In this document: in pieces, positions 42,168-57,300 of the stretch
Layout of the letters: each line of letters starts with the position of its first letter
Numbering within the stretch: position 1 is the first letter of the stretch
Assembly: GCA_024195265.1 (NCBI GenBank)
Contig: JAJLRJ010000007.1
Span: 9,958,328-10,022,327 of the forward strand
Source: Dendrophyllia cribrosa
Taxonomy: Eukaryota > Cnidaria > Anthozoa > Scleractinia > Dendrophylliidae
Length of the DNA stretch: 64,000 nt
Direction of reading: 5' to 3'
Made by a program: the position numbers and the translations under genes
The notes under the pieces: generated by a model
What the model saw: only the letters and a program-made list of their open reading frames with translations
What the model was told of the DNA's origin: nothing
Databases searched by the model: none

Positions 42168-42331
42168 GTGAAAAGTGATCCAATGCAGTTGATTGGATAG
42201 GAGCTTGGTCTCGTGGATATGCTTTGGTTTGACGCATGCGCAAACATTTGACCGCGCTGGTCCGCCGACCAGGCATGTCGAGGGTATATGAGATGAGAAC
42301 CAGGTACTGGCACCAATAAGAACACGTGGTA

Positions 42332-45300
42332 TCATGCAGTCTTTGAATTCCGGTCCCTGTAGAAGTAGGTTCTTCCGCTTGGATGTGCACCAAACATTGT
42401 AAATTTGTCGGAGAGGCCATCAACTTGAGAGGGACTATCGTACACGACAAGGTCGTTATTGGCCCCCAGCCCAAAAATTAAACTACAGGAATGAATTGCT
42501 GGTATAACTATTCTGAATGTTAACGGCTCCGTGTAGTTTAAAATAAAATAGTCGAGAACGCCATTGGCAAAAATATGTATGTGATCATCCTTCACTTTTG
42601 CTTCCAGAAATTTTAACCCGCCAAGTCCATCCACTCTGAATACTCCCACATATGGCTTTATATCCGGAGGGTCCATGATTTTCTGGATAAAATAACAAAA
42701 TTTTAAATTTTTGACAAAATCCCCAATTGGTAAAAATGCATATCAGTTTTCTGAACCATAAATGTACAGTATAGTAAAAAAAGTTTCAAAGGGTACTAGT
42801 TCTTCACCTCTACACCTGTTTCAAGCAACGTTGTCGGATGAAAGCTCAAAGCTACAAGCCAAGATAGCTGGGACCGGCGCAAAAGAAACGTTTTTCCCGC
42901 TCGTCGCATCGCATCATGCGTCCTCACTGCATGTAGATGGACAAGCCTTTTGTGAATCCTGAGAAAACAGACGACTTTTCGCGGTGGCGCGACTACGGTT
43001 CCCTCCGCGAAAAGAAACGAGCGCAAAAATAACGTACTGATGATGTAACGCTACCCAGATCAGGGTAGTCCTTCTGATTGGTTGAGAGATTTAGGCCCCG
43101 TCCACACGTATCTGGATATTTTTGAATCCGCAACTATTTTGTTTCGGATTAGCCTGAATAACAGGCGTTATTGGGGTCGCTCAAGCGGATTTTGAGGTGC
43201 GAGCGCGAAACGCGAGACACGAGCGCGAAGCGCGAGACACGCACGGGAAGGATAAGAATTTTTTTTTGTTTTCCCTCCCCGTGCGTGTCTCGCGCTTTGC
43301 GCTCGTGTCTCGCGTACCAAAACCAGCTTGAGCGACCCCAATAACGCCTGTTATGCGGGCTAGTTGCGGATTAGAAAATATTCGCTTCCACAGATAGCGT
43401 ATTCAAATCGTATTTGGCAGTCCACACGTATCCGGATTCTTTCTAGTACCTAGGGCTACTCTTTAAATGTTGTCAACAGAGCATGTGCAAAGGCCAACAT
43501 TTTGTGCGCCGCGATGTGCGAGTTTGGCGGCAAATTCGATTGCTTTCGCCAAGTTCAACTGTAAACACGTTTATAGACTTGAAATACTGTCCAAGTAGAA
43601 GTCGGTCATGTTGAATATTTGCGCGGTTAAAGACTGGATCCGATCGATACTGTTACGTCAGCGCATTAAAATATATCCGGATTCGACCTTCCACACGATG
43701 CCGTACTCGTTGCGTATTAAAAAATTTCCACTCTGGAGAGCGGATTCAAAAAGTTGCGGATTCAAAAATATCCGGAAATGTGTGGACGGGGCCTTATTTC
43801 GGGCAAAATGGCCAAACATTTACGCATAATAATGAGCTACTGCGGCTGGCTAGGTTGAGACCAGCTGGGGAAGGAGCGCCTTTTTTGAGGTGTCAGAAAA
43901 ACGCGGCCCGGGCCCCATGTTTTACTGATACCCTCTATTTTGATTCGCCCTAACTCTCCGTCCATTTTCCTAATTTCAGTTGGTTGTTTACAGCGTGAAG
44001 CGCAAAGGCCAGTGACCACGTTTAATTAAACCGCATACTTTCATGTATATCGACTATCCAATCAGCATACGAGAGGGCCTGGGAATAGCTAAATATATAA
44101 CTATATTTAGAGAGGAAAGCCACATCAGTCACAGCTGGTTTTCATGCAGGTCCTCTATCCAGATCGAATTGGAATTTAGAATGTTGGTTGCCAGTGATTG
44201 GAAAGTCCAATTAATATGCGAACTACTTAAAAGTGATCACAATTTTGTGCTCGCAGCAAATACTCCAAACACGTCTGCAATACAAGTCATCCTATAAAAT
44301 ATGACAAACAAGTCATCTCCGTTACTGCGTCACGGGGTGTTATTTACACGCAAAAGAAAGATAACATGGTAAGTAAATATAGTGGATTTTTGATGGTTTG
44401 AAAACCACGCACCTTTTGAACAGCAGTTCTTAAAACATCCTTAAATGCAGGAAGGATCGTTTCGCTGAAAATCTTGTCCGCGTTTAAAGAGAGAGCTCTG
44501 CAGTTTGTACACAAGAGGTTGAAGGCTGCGTTAAAGCAAAAAATGGATTAAGCCAATGTGATATTTTGCGAGCCTTAGACAGATGTGTTTACAGTTGCTT
44601 TAAATTCCCTTAAACTTCAACGATGCTTAAAATAATAGCGCACCTTTTGACACCGTAGTTACGCGAAGTAAGGTTTATTTCTATGATAATTCTTCTAAAT
44701 CCAAAATAACGAAATATGAGACAATATTTAGTCAGGGTGAAAACTCCCTAGGTCATATTCCACTTCAGACATAATATGACTAATATGAGAGTAATGCACA
44801 ACAGTTAAGAACTGTCGAAAATAACAATTTTGGCCTTCGCACACCAATACAGTAAACTCTTCACATAACTTACCAAGTTTCATCTCTGGTAGAAGCGTTA
44901 TAACTGAGTCGTAGCCATAAACGTAGCCTCGTTTCTTTCTGATGAGCAAATCATCGAAAATTATCATCTCCCATGGTGTTCCAATAACGTCTTTTCCATT
45001 TGGAAGAATATAACCTTGAAAATAAAGAGCAAGTCAGTTAAGATGGTAAAGCCGGATATGGTGCATGAAGAAAGACTTGAATTCACCGTCTCAAATTCAT
45101 ATAAACGGTTCAATTTTTCGGAAGTATGTCCGTATTAGTATATTGGGGAAAAATCTAGTTTCTCGTCTTCTAATGTAAATTTTAACCTTCTACTTTGCTT
45201 ATTTCACTGCGCCGTGGGAACCGGGCGGACGTAAGCACAAGCATTAGCACAAAACGCAATAACTCCGTGCGTAAGAGCGGTTTCCAATAGAACCACTCTG

Positions 45301-48300
45301 GCCAATCACAATAGTTGCAGACAATCCAATGAACCAATCAAAACTCGAAACAAAAACGCGTCGTCGGTGCCAAGCACGGGAAAACGCGTGCGAGCAAGTC
45401 ATGATTGGTTGTGGTTTTACTTTTGATTGGTTGAGAAAGTGGCACGAGATTTTGTAGCCAATCACAAAGTGTAGCAATGCAAAAGCCACAAGTTTATTAG
45501 CTTTGCTATTTAGTGCAACCCTCTTTAAATAAAGACTTTACTTACTTACTTACTTACTTACTAAAAGCAAAGGAATTGCGAGTTCTCTTTCGAGACAACT
45601 TCGTTCCCATGGTCTTTTACCTGGAAACGAGGTTGCTTTCTAGACTGCTCAATGAAAACCACGCTGTGCTAAGCTCAAAGTCAACGGCACAGCGCGTGGG
45701 TATCGGCCACTTGATCATATAAAAACGTTCCAGTATTTTACTTAGAAATAATTCGGATAGGATAGAGTAAAAGTGATCACTAAAGGAAAAAAGGGCTGCT
45801 TTTAGTTAACTGACCAAGTGATAGCAGAAACCCATAAGTGGGTTGAAACGTGTAACGCACATTCACAGCTTCCGAATATTCATTTTTTGCTTAGCACCAT
45901 ATTTGGAAATCCCTCGGTCCCTCGAGATTGGAAGCAAGTTGTTCTAGCGAATTGATTGGTTAATATTTTCATCTTTATTTTCCAACTATGGCTTTAACAA
46001 CTTCTTAGCAAATTGAACAATCGGAAGCTTGTTTTGAAGCGTACAAGAGACAGTTGCACGTTTCAACCCACTTATGGGTTTCTGGTGATAGATATAAGGG
46101 TTTCACCTGCTTGAAATAGCACGTCTGTCAAAGCTTCAGAAAGATATCTGTTTGATTCGTCATTGAAAAGAGCTATCTCCATCTGACAGTAAAAAGTACA
46201 ATAAATAGATAAACAATCAAACAAACAAAAAAGAAACGAGGTTAGTTAAAATTCTTGCACTGTCAAAGAGAAGCTAAATAAAACCTTTTCGATCCCGACT
46301 TAAATTCTCGTAAATACTTCTCGTACATTCCTTTTTTATCCTTTGGATAATAGTGGGTGTTTCTTGATGTTGCGGAAGCCATTGTTGGTTAGCTTTTGTG
46401 TTGTGGTGTGGGTATTGTTCAGTGTCTTTTGAATCTTTTGTTTTACGTCATTTGGTGATCACACCATCCGCAACACCAAGAAACTACCCTAATAGTGGCC
46501 AACTTCAAAATTAAAAAAAGGCGTTCCAATTTCATTTTTGAAAAACAGGGAAAAACTAATGGTACTGAAAGTACTATACTAAGTAGCTTTTGTAAATGGT
46601 TTGAAGCCAGGAGTATCAGCAGTCTGTCGAGTGTGATGGTCCGGGTTAGTGTAGTTCGACAACCTGAACGGAAGTCATCTTCAGAATCATGTGAATTGTG
46701 AATCGTCAATTGATAGTATATACGTCTGGTTATAGCTGTCATTGGTCAGTTTAGCCACGATGTTATTGGCTGTAGAGTCAGTGATTGGTGCATTTCGATC
46801 CGTGTAATGTTAGTGTAATTTCTGTCGTTGTATTAATAGTCAAATTTGTCGGTGAGTACAATCTATTGTTTGTCTCTTCTGTTGACAAGTCGTTTGGTTA
46901 AATGGTTACGCTTTAGGAGACACATCACGTGATTAAAGGTTAATGATGATCGTTTTAAGCATATGTAGGCTCTACATCAAGACAAATGGATGACACAGCC
47001 TCACACTCCAACTATTTTTTTGGTGGATAATAAAAACCCGGCTTGTTTCTAATGTTTAATTACCTTAGCTAATTACCTTAGCTAAATCTGCTACACTAGA
47101 GAATGCTCCACCGGTTGGATTTAGCCAACCCCATTCTTTAGGATCGTAGAATTCTGTTTTGCTTATATAGCCAACGGGAATGCGCTGTTTTATGCTAAGT
47201 GCAAAAAAAAAGAGTTAAATGTGGAAATCTAACCTGACACTGCCACTTTGTCAAATTTGCTTTATAAAGCGGTTTTTATTGAGTGTTGAAAGCTAAAACC
47301 AACGTAATCAATCACAACAGACGCAGACAACCCAATGGACCAATCAGAACGCGAAGCAAATATGTGTAGCCGGCACCAAGCGCGGGAAAATGCGTGCAAA
47401 CAAATAACAATTTGTTTTGGTTTTACTTCGGACTGATTGAGAAAGTGATGGGAGATTTTTTAGCCAATCACAAAGCTTAGCGATGCAAAACCAAAGCAAT
47501 CGCGAAATTACTTTCGATACGTACTCAATTGAAAACCGCTCTATAATATAAAACAACAAAAATTAAAGACCGGACGTGACCCGACTTGTTCCATCTCCCT
47601 TTCGTTCAGAGTTAAAGAACAAAGAGCAATCAATACGCGTCATCTCTACAAGTGCAGATGATGTTCAATATGGAATAGGGGTAAGGGGGATTTCGTCAAC
47701 AAAGGACGCGCCTAAAAACTTGGAAATATGTTAGTTAATTGTCCCAAAGTTTCTGAGCAGTCCTTTCGACTAACGCAAGCATAGTCACAAATTCCAGCAA
47801 ACCGCGTCATATGAGACAGCTAATCAAAATTTTAAAGCACTGCGCTTGGGCATGCGACCTTGCGCTTATTTTACAAGTAAACAACCTTGTCCTTATGATT
47901 GCGTCGCACGTGTAAAACCGCCTTTAGTTTCATGATGTTTTGCGACTGTTATACTATTGTTTTTATTAAACGAATGTTGTTGGAAACTATTACCTTTCAT
48001 CCAAAGTGAAAGATGTATCGGTCATTCCAAGAGTGGATAACATATTGTCATTCATCCATCCTTCATATCCGCGGCCATTTCCAAACCTGTCACCCAGTAC
48101 TTGGCCAAGCAGAGCAAAGCCCAGGTTACTGAACAACATAAACATTATCGTTATTTTACATCTTAACGCAACCTCGTCCCTGCAGTCATCTCAGTACTCA
48201 GATTGAGCGCCATCTTCAATTGAAAATGCAAACGCCGCCTTCACACGGCAAACTCGAAGTTGGCAAACATGTGTTGGAAATCTTTAAAAAGTTGGCAAAC

Positions 48301-51300
48301 TCACTTCTTCACAACTGGACAACAGTTCCACACACCTAAATGTCATCCTCAGGCCGGGACAACAAAGCTCGTGATAATTGTGTGGGTTTTGATTCTTTGA
48401 AAGTGAACAACTTGCGTCAAATGCACGTTTTCCAACACAAAAACGTTGGCCAAAAATTTGTCGAGAATAGAAACTTGTTCTAATTGTTGATAACAGTTTG
48501 CACAATATGTTTGTCAACTGTTGATGCCACGTCACACACACCAACTTGAGTTTGACAACACAAGTTTACAAACCATAGTTTATCGTGTGAAGGCTCCTAC
48601 AAAGGCCATGGGAACAATTTTACAAAGCTGGAGAGTTAAGAAATGATCTATGTTTAGACATCGTTTATCGAGTCATGAATAAGAGCGTGATGATGGTGGA
48701 GGAACACAAAAGAAGTGGGTCGCTTAATGATAACCGAGGTTTTGACCTTCCAGATTGAAAAACCTTGACTTTGCTTTCTTTTAAAAAACTCAGAACAAGA
48801 AAAGAATGTCATAGCTGGTCAGGAATCTCCCTGTAGCACGAGGCGACGTAGATACGGAAGGTCTTGGGGGTTTGAGTTCCGAGGGAGGATACGGAAGTCT
48901 TGGAGGTTTGAGTTCCGAGGGGGTGGGGGGGGGGGGGGAGATACGGAAGGTCTTACGGGTTTGAATTCCGAGGGGGATACGGAAGGTCTTGGAGGTTTGA
49001 GTTCCGAGGGGGATACGGAAGGTCTTGGGGGTTCGACTCCGAGGGGGGTGCAGAAAGTTTTGGAGCCAGTTGTGGGTTCGACACCCGAGAGGGACTCAGA
49101 TTTTTCTTCGCAGTCCCATGCTTGCAACATGCTGAATACTGACTTCTTTCGTCAAAGCTAACTTATCGGTGCATTGAGCATGCAAGCTGTTTGCGTTCCC
49201 AGTGCTATTTCAGTTACTCGTATCTGTTGGGCCAAACATCAAGAGTCCGAATCGTACGCAGGTCCCCACAACTAAGGTGGACATGGGGATCTTGAGGCGA
49301 CGATGCTTACAAACCTGTACTGTGGTATTGTCCCAGGCTCTAATAATAGAGTTAGATTCTTAATCCGTTGTATCATCTGATTGTGAGTGAAAGGGCACAT
49401 ATTTTCTTTTGTATCAGGAAAACATGGCGCTTCCCTTTGAAGACCAGAACGTTGGGACGCAAGCTCTCTGTAACATAAAAATGGGAAGAAGAAAAGAGGT
49501 CATTCCTGTGTTCAGTGCGTGACGAAAGATCACTTTTATATATTAGCTTTTTAACAAATTGAATTTTCAAGTTTTATTCGCCGATGTTCTAAGACTGCTA
49601 ACAGTCCCTAGCACATTTCGAATAGCCGATTGTGCAAGTTAATTACGAATGTAAATGGAGGTTCTCCCATTTGACTATCTCTGCCTCGTCCCTCTAGTGG
49701 TCCGAAGCATGCGCGCGGGTGTCTCCTTTTTATCTCGTGTCGTCTGTGAATGCAAGATTATAGGTGAAGAGATTATAGCTGGACTTACCTTAGAGTAATT
49801 TGTGCATCATCAAAGGGATTCTTAACAGAGAAGTCGAATTGATAATTGGTCACAGGATCATCGAGTGAGCGGACAAATCCTTCATTATTAAGTTTGTACA
49901 GCATTAATACCTGAAACCGCGACAAGCAAATGTTATATGGACAAGGTTAGTATTAGATACCACCCAAATAAACCACCTCGGACACCTTATTGAGACTTAA
50001 GGTTAGGGTTAGCAGTTCATTAAATCTAGGCCTAAACAACCCCGAAAGCTAGGTGGTACTACGGTGGTGTAGGCTCTGTAATCGTAAACCTAATTGAGGT
50101 CGCAGGTTCAATCCTGAGTAGGGATTTTAGACTTTCTTTTTTACACTTACACATTTACTGAAAATAAAATTCTAAGTGTCGACATTACATTATATAAGTC
50201 TCAATAAGTGTCTGAGGTGGTTTAGGCGGATGGTATCTAATGCTAACCTATGAACAACGCGCACTCGATAATATGTTGCATAATGGACACATGATTGACA
50301 GCATCGCATGTTTGTCAGTGAATAGGCCAATGTTTGTTTACAATGATTGCTCATTACCATATGCGCCTCATTCTCCAATCGAGCTACAAAAGAATCAACT
50401 CTGAATATTGAAAATGCATAGCACAATTACTACATTTATCTTTCCCTGGAAATTTGAGCCGGATATACCAGCTACTCTTCGTGCAACGCTTTTTTAAAAA
50501 AAACTCAAAATTTTACAAAGAATGATTACTCGTTAGCGCTTTTGCCACCTTTGATAGCTGGTACCTTCGGGGGTGTCTCCAGTATAACAGCCGCTAGCAT
50601 CTTAAGATTACACTTAATATACCTAAACCCAGATATCAAATTAAAGCTTATAGAGCTGGCTATCTAAATATGGAAACCATTTGGTAATAAAATGAATTGT
50701 CCAATTTTTTTACGACGTCTAAATTCGAACGTCCGAATCAGCTTTAAAACGCTATATTAAACTCAAAGCGATTATTGTATTTTGCTAATTTGATTTGTTC
50801 TCGGGTTTCCGGACACGAAGCGCTAAAAAAAGGAGTCGGCGATTTCCCACATTCAATTGCAGTGAAAAGTTACAGAATATTTTCGAAAAAGGGAGAAAAC
50901 AAATTGAAGTGATCGCACTGAAATGGCTCTTGACGAAAAAGTTTTCGGAAATAAGAAATTCGCCGACACAGTTTTGTTTATTATATGTTAGCCTAGCTTG
51001 TGTCCAAATTTGAGGAAAATCGAACAAATTCCCTTTGAGTTGTAGCTCTTTAAAGTGTCCCCTACAAGCGAAAAATTAACTTTGAGAAAACAGCGCTTAG
51101 AAAAACATATTGCTTCATAAACAAACTCCGCCCACAAAAGTTATACCGTCATTTCTCCGTCAATTTTCACTAGTTTTCGATAATTTTTTTTGGATGAAAG
51201 TTCATTCTGTAAACTTTATTTTGACGCCAAAAAAAAAAAATTCAATAAATTTTCGATGTGAAGGTACACTGTAACCTTAAACATAGCACAAAAACAGCTA

Positions 51301-54300
51301 AACATTGCATATTTATATTACTAAGTTTAAGAAGCTCCTTCTTATTTGAAATCAATTCGTATTTAGCATGGTGCTTTCTCTACGTTGGTCACAATGACGT
51401 CAGCAAAGATTCTCTTATACTTCCCCGGCCATTTCTTACCGTGAGAGCCTTGGAAACACTTGCTATCGGGAAGATGGTGTTTGTTGTGGGGTTCCTTTTG
51501 TTGGTTTCTGAGTTGTTCATGACTCCAAACTGACCTTGCCAAATAACCTTGTCCATATACACTATGTTGGCTGTTGCAGCTGACTAAATAAAGCAACGCA
51601 TTGTCAGCAATTTTTCATTATGAAAAATCGTAAAGACCTTTTTTTTCATGGTTAGGCGCGTGCAGCCTGAGGCGAGCACCCGATCAGGCGTCTGAGATAG
51701 GAGTGTTCATCGGTGATGTCACAGCTCGAAGGGAAGTCCAGGCTGCTAGGGAGGACGAGCACCCCCAAGGACAATTTTACCCGTGCTGGATGGTATTCCC
51801 TTTAGAACGGTTTTCTATTGAATAACTTGACTTGACTTATACATCTTCGTCCCAGAGGGGACATAGGACGTCGGCAACTGTAGCTCGCTATCGAAAGTAA
51901 TTTCGTGGCTTTGGTTTACATTGCTACACTTTGTAATTGGCTAAAAAATCTCGCGATACTTTCTCAACCGTTTTCCCGCGCTTGGCGCTGTCTACATGCA
52001 CTTGCTTCGAGTTCTGATTGGTTTATTGGAATGCTGCGTCTGTTGTGATTGGCCAGAATAATTACCTTGGTTTTGGTTTTACGACACTCATCTGAAAACT
52101 GCTTTATAAGCTATGCAGGTATAGTAAATGGTTACATTGTGGCTTTGCCTTTAGAGCGGTTTTGAATCTAGCCAATCACAACAGTCGTAGATAACTCAAT
52201 GAACCAATCAAAACTCGAACCAAACTGTAGCCAACCCAAACGCGGGAAAACGCGTGCGAGCAAGGCACGATTGGTTTTGGTTTAACTTAACCAATCACAA
52301 AACCGAATAAAAACGAAAGACGAAAGACAGCTCTATCAGAATGTCGTTCAAACTCAAATACACGTAAAGTTACAACCAAACTGTGACCCATATCAAAATA
52401 CAAATTCTCCTTTCCTTCCCACATCGTTTATCATAGCATTAGTCATCATGACCCCCCCCCCCCCCCCCCGTTTGATTTCATGTATGCAAATTTCGTGTGA
52501 AATGTAATTCAATTCGATTCATGATCGTGAATCCAAAATATTTGTTCTAAAGGTCAAGAAGGGGAGAAGTTGTTAAAATTCCAAGACAATTCATCTTGGT
52601 TGATCGTAACCCAAATTCTCATGACCTTTTCATTGATTAAGCAGTGATTTCACAAGGAGAATTTTGACGCTGATCACTACTGGGTTAATTATCGAACACT
52701 TGAAATACTCACGGCTCCTTGCGCTTCCACTTGTTTTTTAATGTAGGACTCTAAAGAATTCAAATCAGTTTGCAGTCGTTGAGGCAGCGGATTTAAAGCG
52801 ACCGGCTTCGGAATCTTCCGACACTCAGTTTTTGTAGAAGCTTTAGTCTGTCATATAACAAAATAAAAATAAGTAAGTCATGGCATAGAGAAATATGTTC
52901 ACAAATGGAGTTGTTTTAATCTCTATCAGAGGAGCAGTTTTCTATTTAGTGTGAAAAGTAATTACACAATTGCTTTGGTTTTTCATTGCTACGCTTTGTG
53001 ATTGGCTAAAAAATCTCGCGCCACTTTCTCGACCAATCAGAAGTAAAACCAAAACCAATCGTGACTTGCTCGCACGCGTTTTCTCGCGCTTGGCGCCGCC
53101 GACATGTAATTGCTTTGAGCTCTGATTGGTTTATTGGATTGTTTACGACTGCTGTGATTGGTCAGAGTAATTACTTTGGTTTTGGTTTTACCACACTGAA
53201 TTGAATACTGCTCTAATAATATTATTATTAATTAATGAATAATATGGATTGGGTTCCCTCTAACCAATCTCAATTCCGTCGATTCTGCGATCGAAAATTT
53301 TATTTTCAGTTCCATTATGCGACAAACCAATCTTAGATTGCAATCTGAACGATCCACATCCGGAGATGGATCGTTCAGATTGGTATCTGAATCTGGTCTC
53401 AGATAGTGCGCTCCATTAGGAGAACTAGCTTAAGATCAATAGCACGTGGTCGTTCAGAATCCGCAAACAAACAAACAAACAAACAAACAGAGGCCCTTCG
53501 CAGAGAAGCCTGAGTATGATGAACTGAACGGATCGATCTTTATTCTGATATTTGTTCCAGCTAACGTACATCAAAATCCAAACAATCTGGATGGCCTAAA
53601 TCTGAAAATGGATTGTCTAAAACGAACGCTACCTTGGTAGATGTTGTAACCTCGGTTGTGAATAAAAATCTGTGATTATGTTTTCTCTTAAGCGTAGACT
53701 GCTAGCAGTTGCTCTCTTGATAGCCCAGCGGGCGAGCAAATACGCGATCGCTCTCGCCTCCCCCCCCCCCAGTTTTCCCTCGGCTCGTTCGCTCGCTCCA
53801 GTCTCGCTGAGCTGGCTTTTGTCGTCCGCTCGAATGACTGGGAAGGGGCGGCTAGCAGTCTATCTAAAGCATGGACTGAAAATTGAGCTGCAGGGGGGAT
53901 CAAGCGATTGCCAAGGATAGCAAACCTTGTCTTAAGCGCGCTTGGGGTTTAATTGGTTTTTATAACGTTACATGGCAATTTGTCTTTGCGTCTTCTGAGC
54001 TAAGTGATTGATTCGAGAAATGTTTGTGAAGCCGATGTTTTGTTCTAAAGCAATGGGGTCTAAAACGTTATAAAGAAGTACGTTCACAGCCTCATCCAGA
54101 GCCTTCTCCTCTTTCAAAATGGCGGTGTAGTATATTGTCGCGTGACACAGGATGAATTGACGTTAACAGGGGTTGTTATATAGCTGGAGTTTTTCTCAAT
54201 GCAACGCGCGCGTGCATTAGTTGATTCATGGCCACATGACATCTAACAAACAAACTGTTTTCCGCCAAACGTCCACGAGCGGGTAACATTTGCGAAAGCG

Positions 54301-57300
54301 GGCAACATTTTTACTGTTGCCCGCTAGCGTACGTGATCATACCGTGAGGTGGCATGATGCAATTGATGTTTAACTCGAGTGCTCGGCGCGTTTTTCAAAC
54401 TGTGTTGTGTTGTGCTTTTGTGTTGCTATATAACAAATCACTTAATGACTGATCCCTCGGGAAACGGTGAATTTTGTTTCCCTCGAATCTCGATGTTTCC
54501 CTCGACCTCGTCTCGGGAAACATCGAGATTCTTGGGAAACAAAATTCACTGTTTCCCTTGTTTGTTTTCTGGCAATCTGACAATCAAACGAAACGAAGAC
54601 ATGCCATCATGTTTTACGCGACAAAATACGCCAAGATGTTTGGAGTATTTTGGCAGCCTGGGCTCCCTGTGCCTTGTTCAGGTGTTTCTTCGCCCGGCCC
54701 GCCATTTTGAAAGCGGATAAGGGCCTGGGGACGAGGTTGGTGCGTTAAATGGCGATTTTGATATTTACCGTTGGCTGAGTATTTCCTTTGTCATTCACAC
54801 TTTCCTTTTCAGTCTTCACAGGTCTTGTGAGATACAACACTATCATGACAATGGACAGGATGATAAAACATGCTAGCAACACGAGAAGAACACAGCTTTT
54901 ACTGCATGCACTGCGGTGTTTTTTCTTCTTAGGCGGCAAGAAACCGACTGTACTCGCACTTGTAGACAACGTGGTTGCACGTCTGGGCGCGTCGCCCCCG
55001 TACCCGTATGGAGCAGCAGTTGGGGCGTCCTCTCGGTACAAATATGAGGCGGAAGCCGGCGTGTCTCTCTTGTACATATACGGATCTGTCTGTGGATCGT
55101 GGACCGATGAGTAACTGCCAACAAATGAAGGGGTATGTGGCCGCTCGGGATAGTCGGCGAAAGCGTTGTTCATGATCCCGTTGGCCTTGTAATCGGGTTG
55201 TTTTGTGGTGGCTGTTGAAAAAAAAACGTACGATTAGAATTACTGTTCCTGGTTACTTTTCATACCCAGCTCACACTGCCGGCCAAAGTTTTACCCTAAC
55301 CGAACACCTCCTAATCACTTGTTCCCAGAAAACAAAAATGTGTATATAATCAGGAACCCAACCTAATATAATATATTTACGAAATGTTGAAGTGTTCGTC
55401 CCCACTACGATCACGCACAAATCAAGGGAGAGACTGGGGAAATCCGCCAATGCTCAACAAAGAAACGTGCATGGTATATAGTTGAACTTGCACTGACGAA
55501 AATCTCCCACAGGCCATCACTCCTCTTCTAAGTGGACACTTACATCTCCATTGAATTATAGCTGTTTTTTTTTTAATCTTTATATTTAAAGGGGCAATTT
55601 CACGGGGATTTTGCTCCGTTCTGATTAAACTAACTGACTTTGACTTTGACTAAATACCTTTGCCCCAACATAAAATATTCTTATAGGACCAAGTGGATAA
55701 TATCAACTGATTTCCCGAAAATAGAATAAACCATAACCAGACTTGCAATACATTTCCGGCAATCCACAGTCAACGACGATTAGAGCAAGAAACTATACTA
55801 GACGAGATTTTTCATAATAATGCTAAAAATAGGTAAAATTTTAGGATCTGGAGAGATCTAGTCAACCAAAAAACAAGAGATAAAACCAAACAGTAAGCAA
55901 GGCTGATACTAAATAGAACCGTGATTTAATGCGATAACGACATGATAGAGCCCAAACTGAAAGCTAAAATGCAACCGTGGACAGCTGTTTAGACCTGGTT
56001 GGCTCTCGTCAGCACGGTGTAGCAGCAAAAAGATAGAAAAACGAGCGCGAACGCCAAGTTTATTTAGCCTAGTTAGTACCATATTACATAATATGGCTCT
56101 AGTAAAATGAAACAAATTTTAACAAAATTAAACAAATTAAAAAAATTATGGTCCATGAGAAACTTTTCAAATATGTACCCTATTCACCAAGGTGCAAACA
56201 AATAACTTCTGTTCGCAGGTATTTTTTTAAACAAACTCAGTTGTTTTCAAAATTCTCTTTTGTTATTTTTTTTCAGTAATGAATATATTACACTAACCAC
56301 GAGGACAAAAAAACTCTTTGCTTCAACAATATTACTTCAACTCATTACAAATTTCATCAGCAAGAATTGTTTGCAATCAAAGCACATCCTATAAAGGTGA
56401 CATTAGTAAAGCAGTCTTCATACACTGTTTATTTACGGTCTGTTTACGATCCAACTGTTTGTGTACAGTACAGATTCATGTAGTTTGCCTGATCAATCGA
56501 TTTGTCTGTAGGCGGTTCCAGTTCAACGAGTTTTAAAACAAGCGTCGGTTTCTATCGTAATGTTTGCTAAGTTCTTTTTTATGGAGATTTTTTGTTTCAT
56601 AGGAAGTTGATGGAGCGCAACGTCGCTTGCGCAATGCATTAGAAATGATTCCGTTATAAACAAAATGATCTATTTCGACATTAATGTTACTGTCGCATCT
56701 CCATCAGATCTATTCTAGTAATTCAGTACAATTCTGGGAAACTGTATATATTGGATCAAAAAGGCAAAAATACTCCACGATAAAAACAAATTGTTAAGTA
56801 TTTAGTTTAATTCAGTGTTAGCGCTGATATAGATCATGTACACTTCAAATTTCCGCTCTATTTGAAGTAGTTTTACTCTTATATCACGAACTTTATTTTT
56901 TTTTTCTCAGCGCACAGCAATATCATTTGAAAATTGGGACAAAAATAGCGCCGACTGAATCGGCAATCTCTTTGACGTGAACAAATTGTATTATCACCTT
57001 TGCAGTTCGCATTAGCGCCGATTATCGCGGGAAGTATTTACACTGGTACAAAGATAACCACTTTCCCAGAATAACGCTAAATTAGTTAACTGAAGACACG
57101 TACTTCAGCTTTAAGATACGCAAAATTCGATAAACAAGGCTATGGTCAAACAATAACGAGGCACTGACGAGGTACGAAATTAATGCCCAATTTAGCTTTG
57201 AAACTGAGTAACTCATTGCTGTTGTGTGCCCTAAGCCCTCCCAGATCGACGAGAAACACAGATGTCGTTCTAAGTAATGAACAGCAAACATTGGAGGTCA

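Larger units (their letters stand above)
34793..42331. other. Gene-free region between the 459-aa ORF and the LACTBL1-like gene
   Basis: Contains the foldbacks at 35675, 38283 and 39911, the trinucleotide tract at 41095 and the MITE pair at 41602-42167. A 145-codon minus frame at 36928-37365 overlaps repeat sequence (GGGCCTTCTCC) and is not accepted. 34860-35570, 37370-38280 and 40380-40940 show nothing recognisable. Confidence 0.6.
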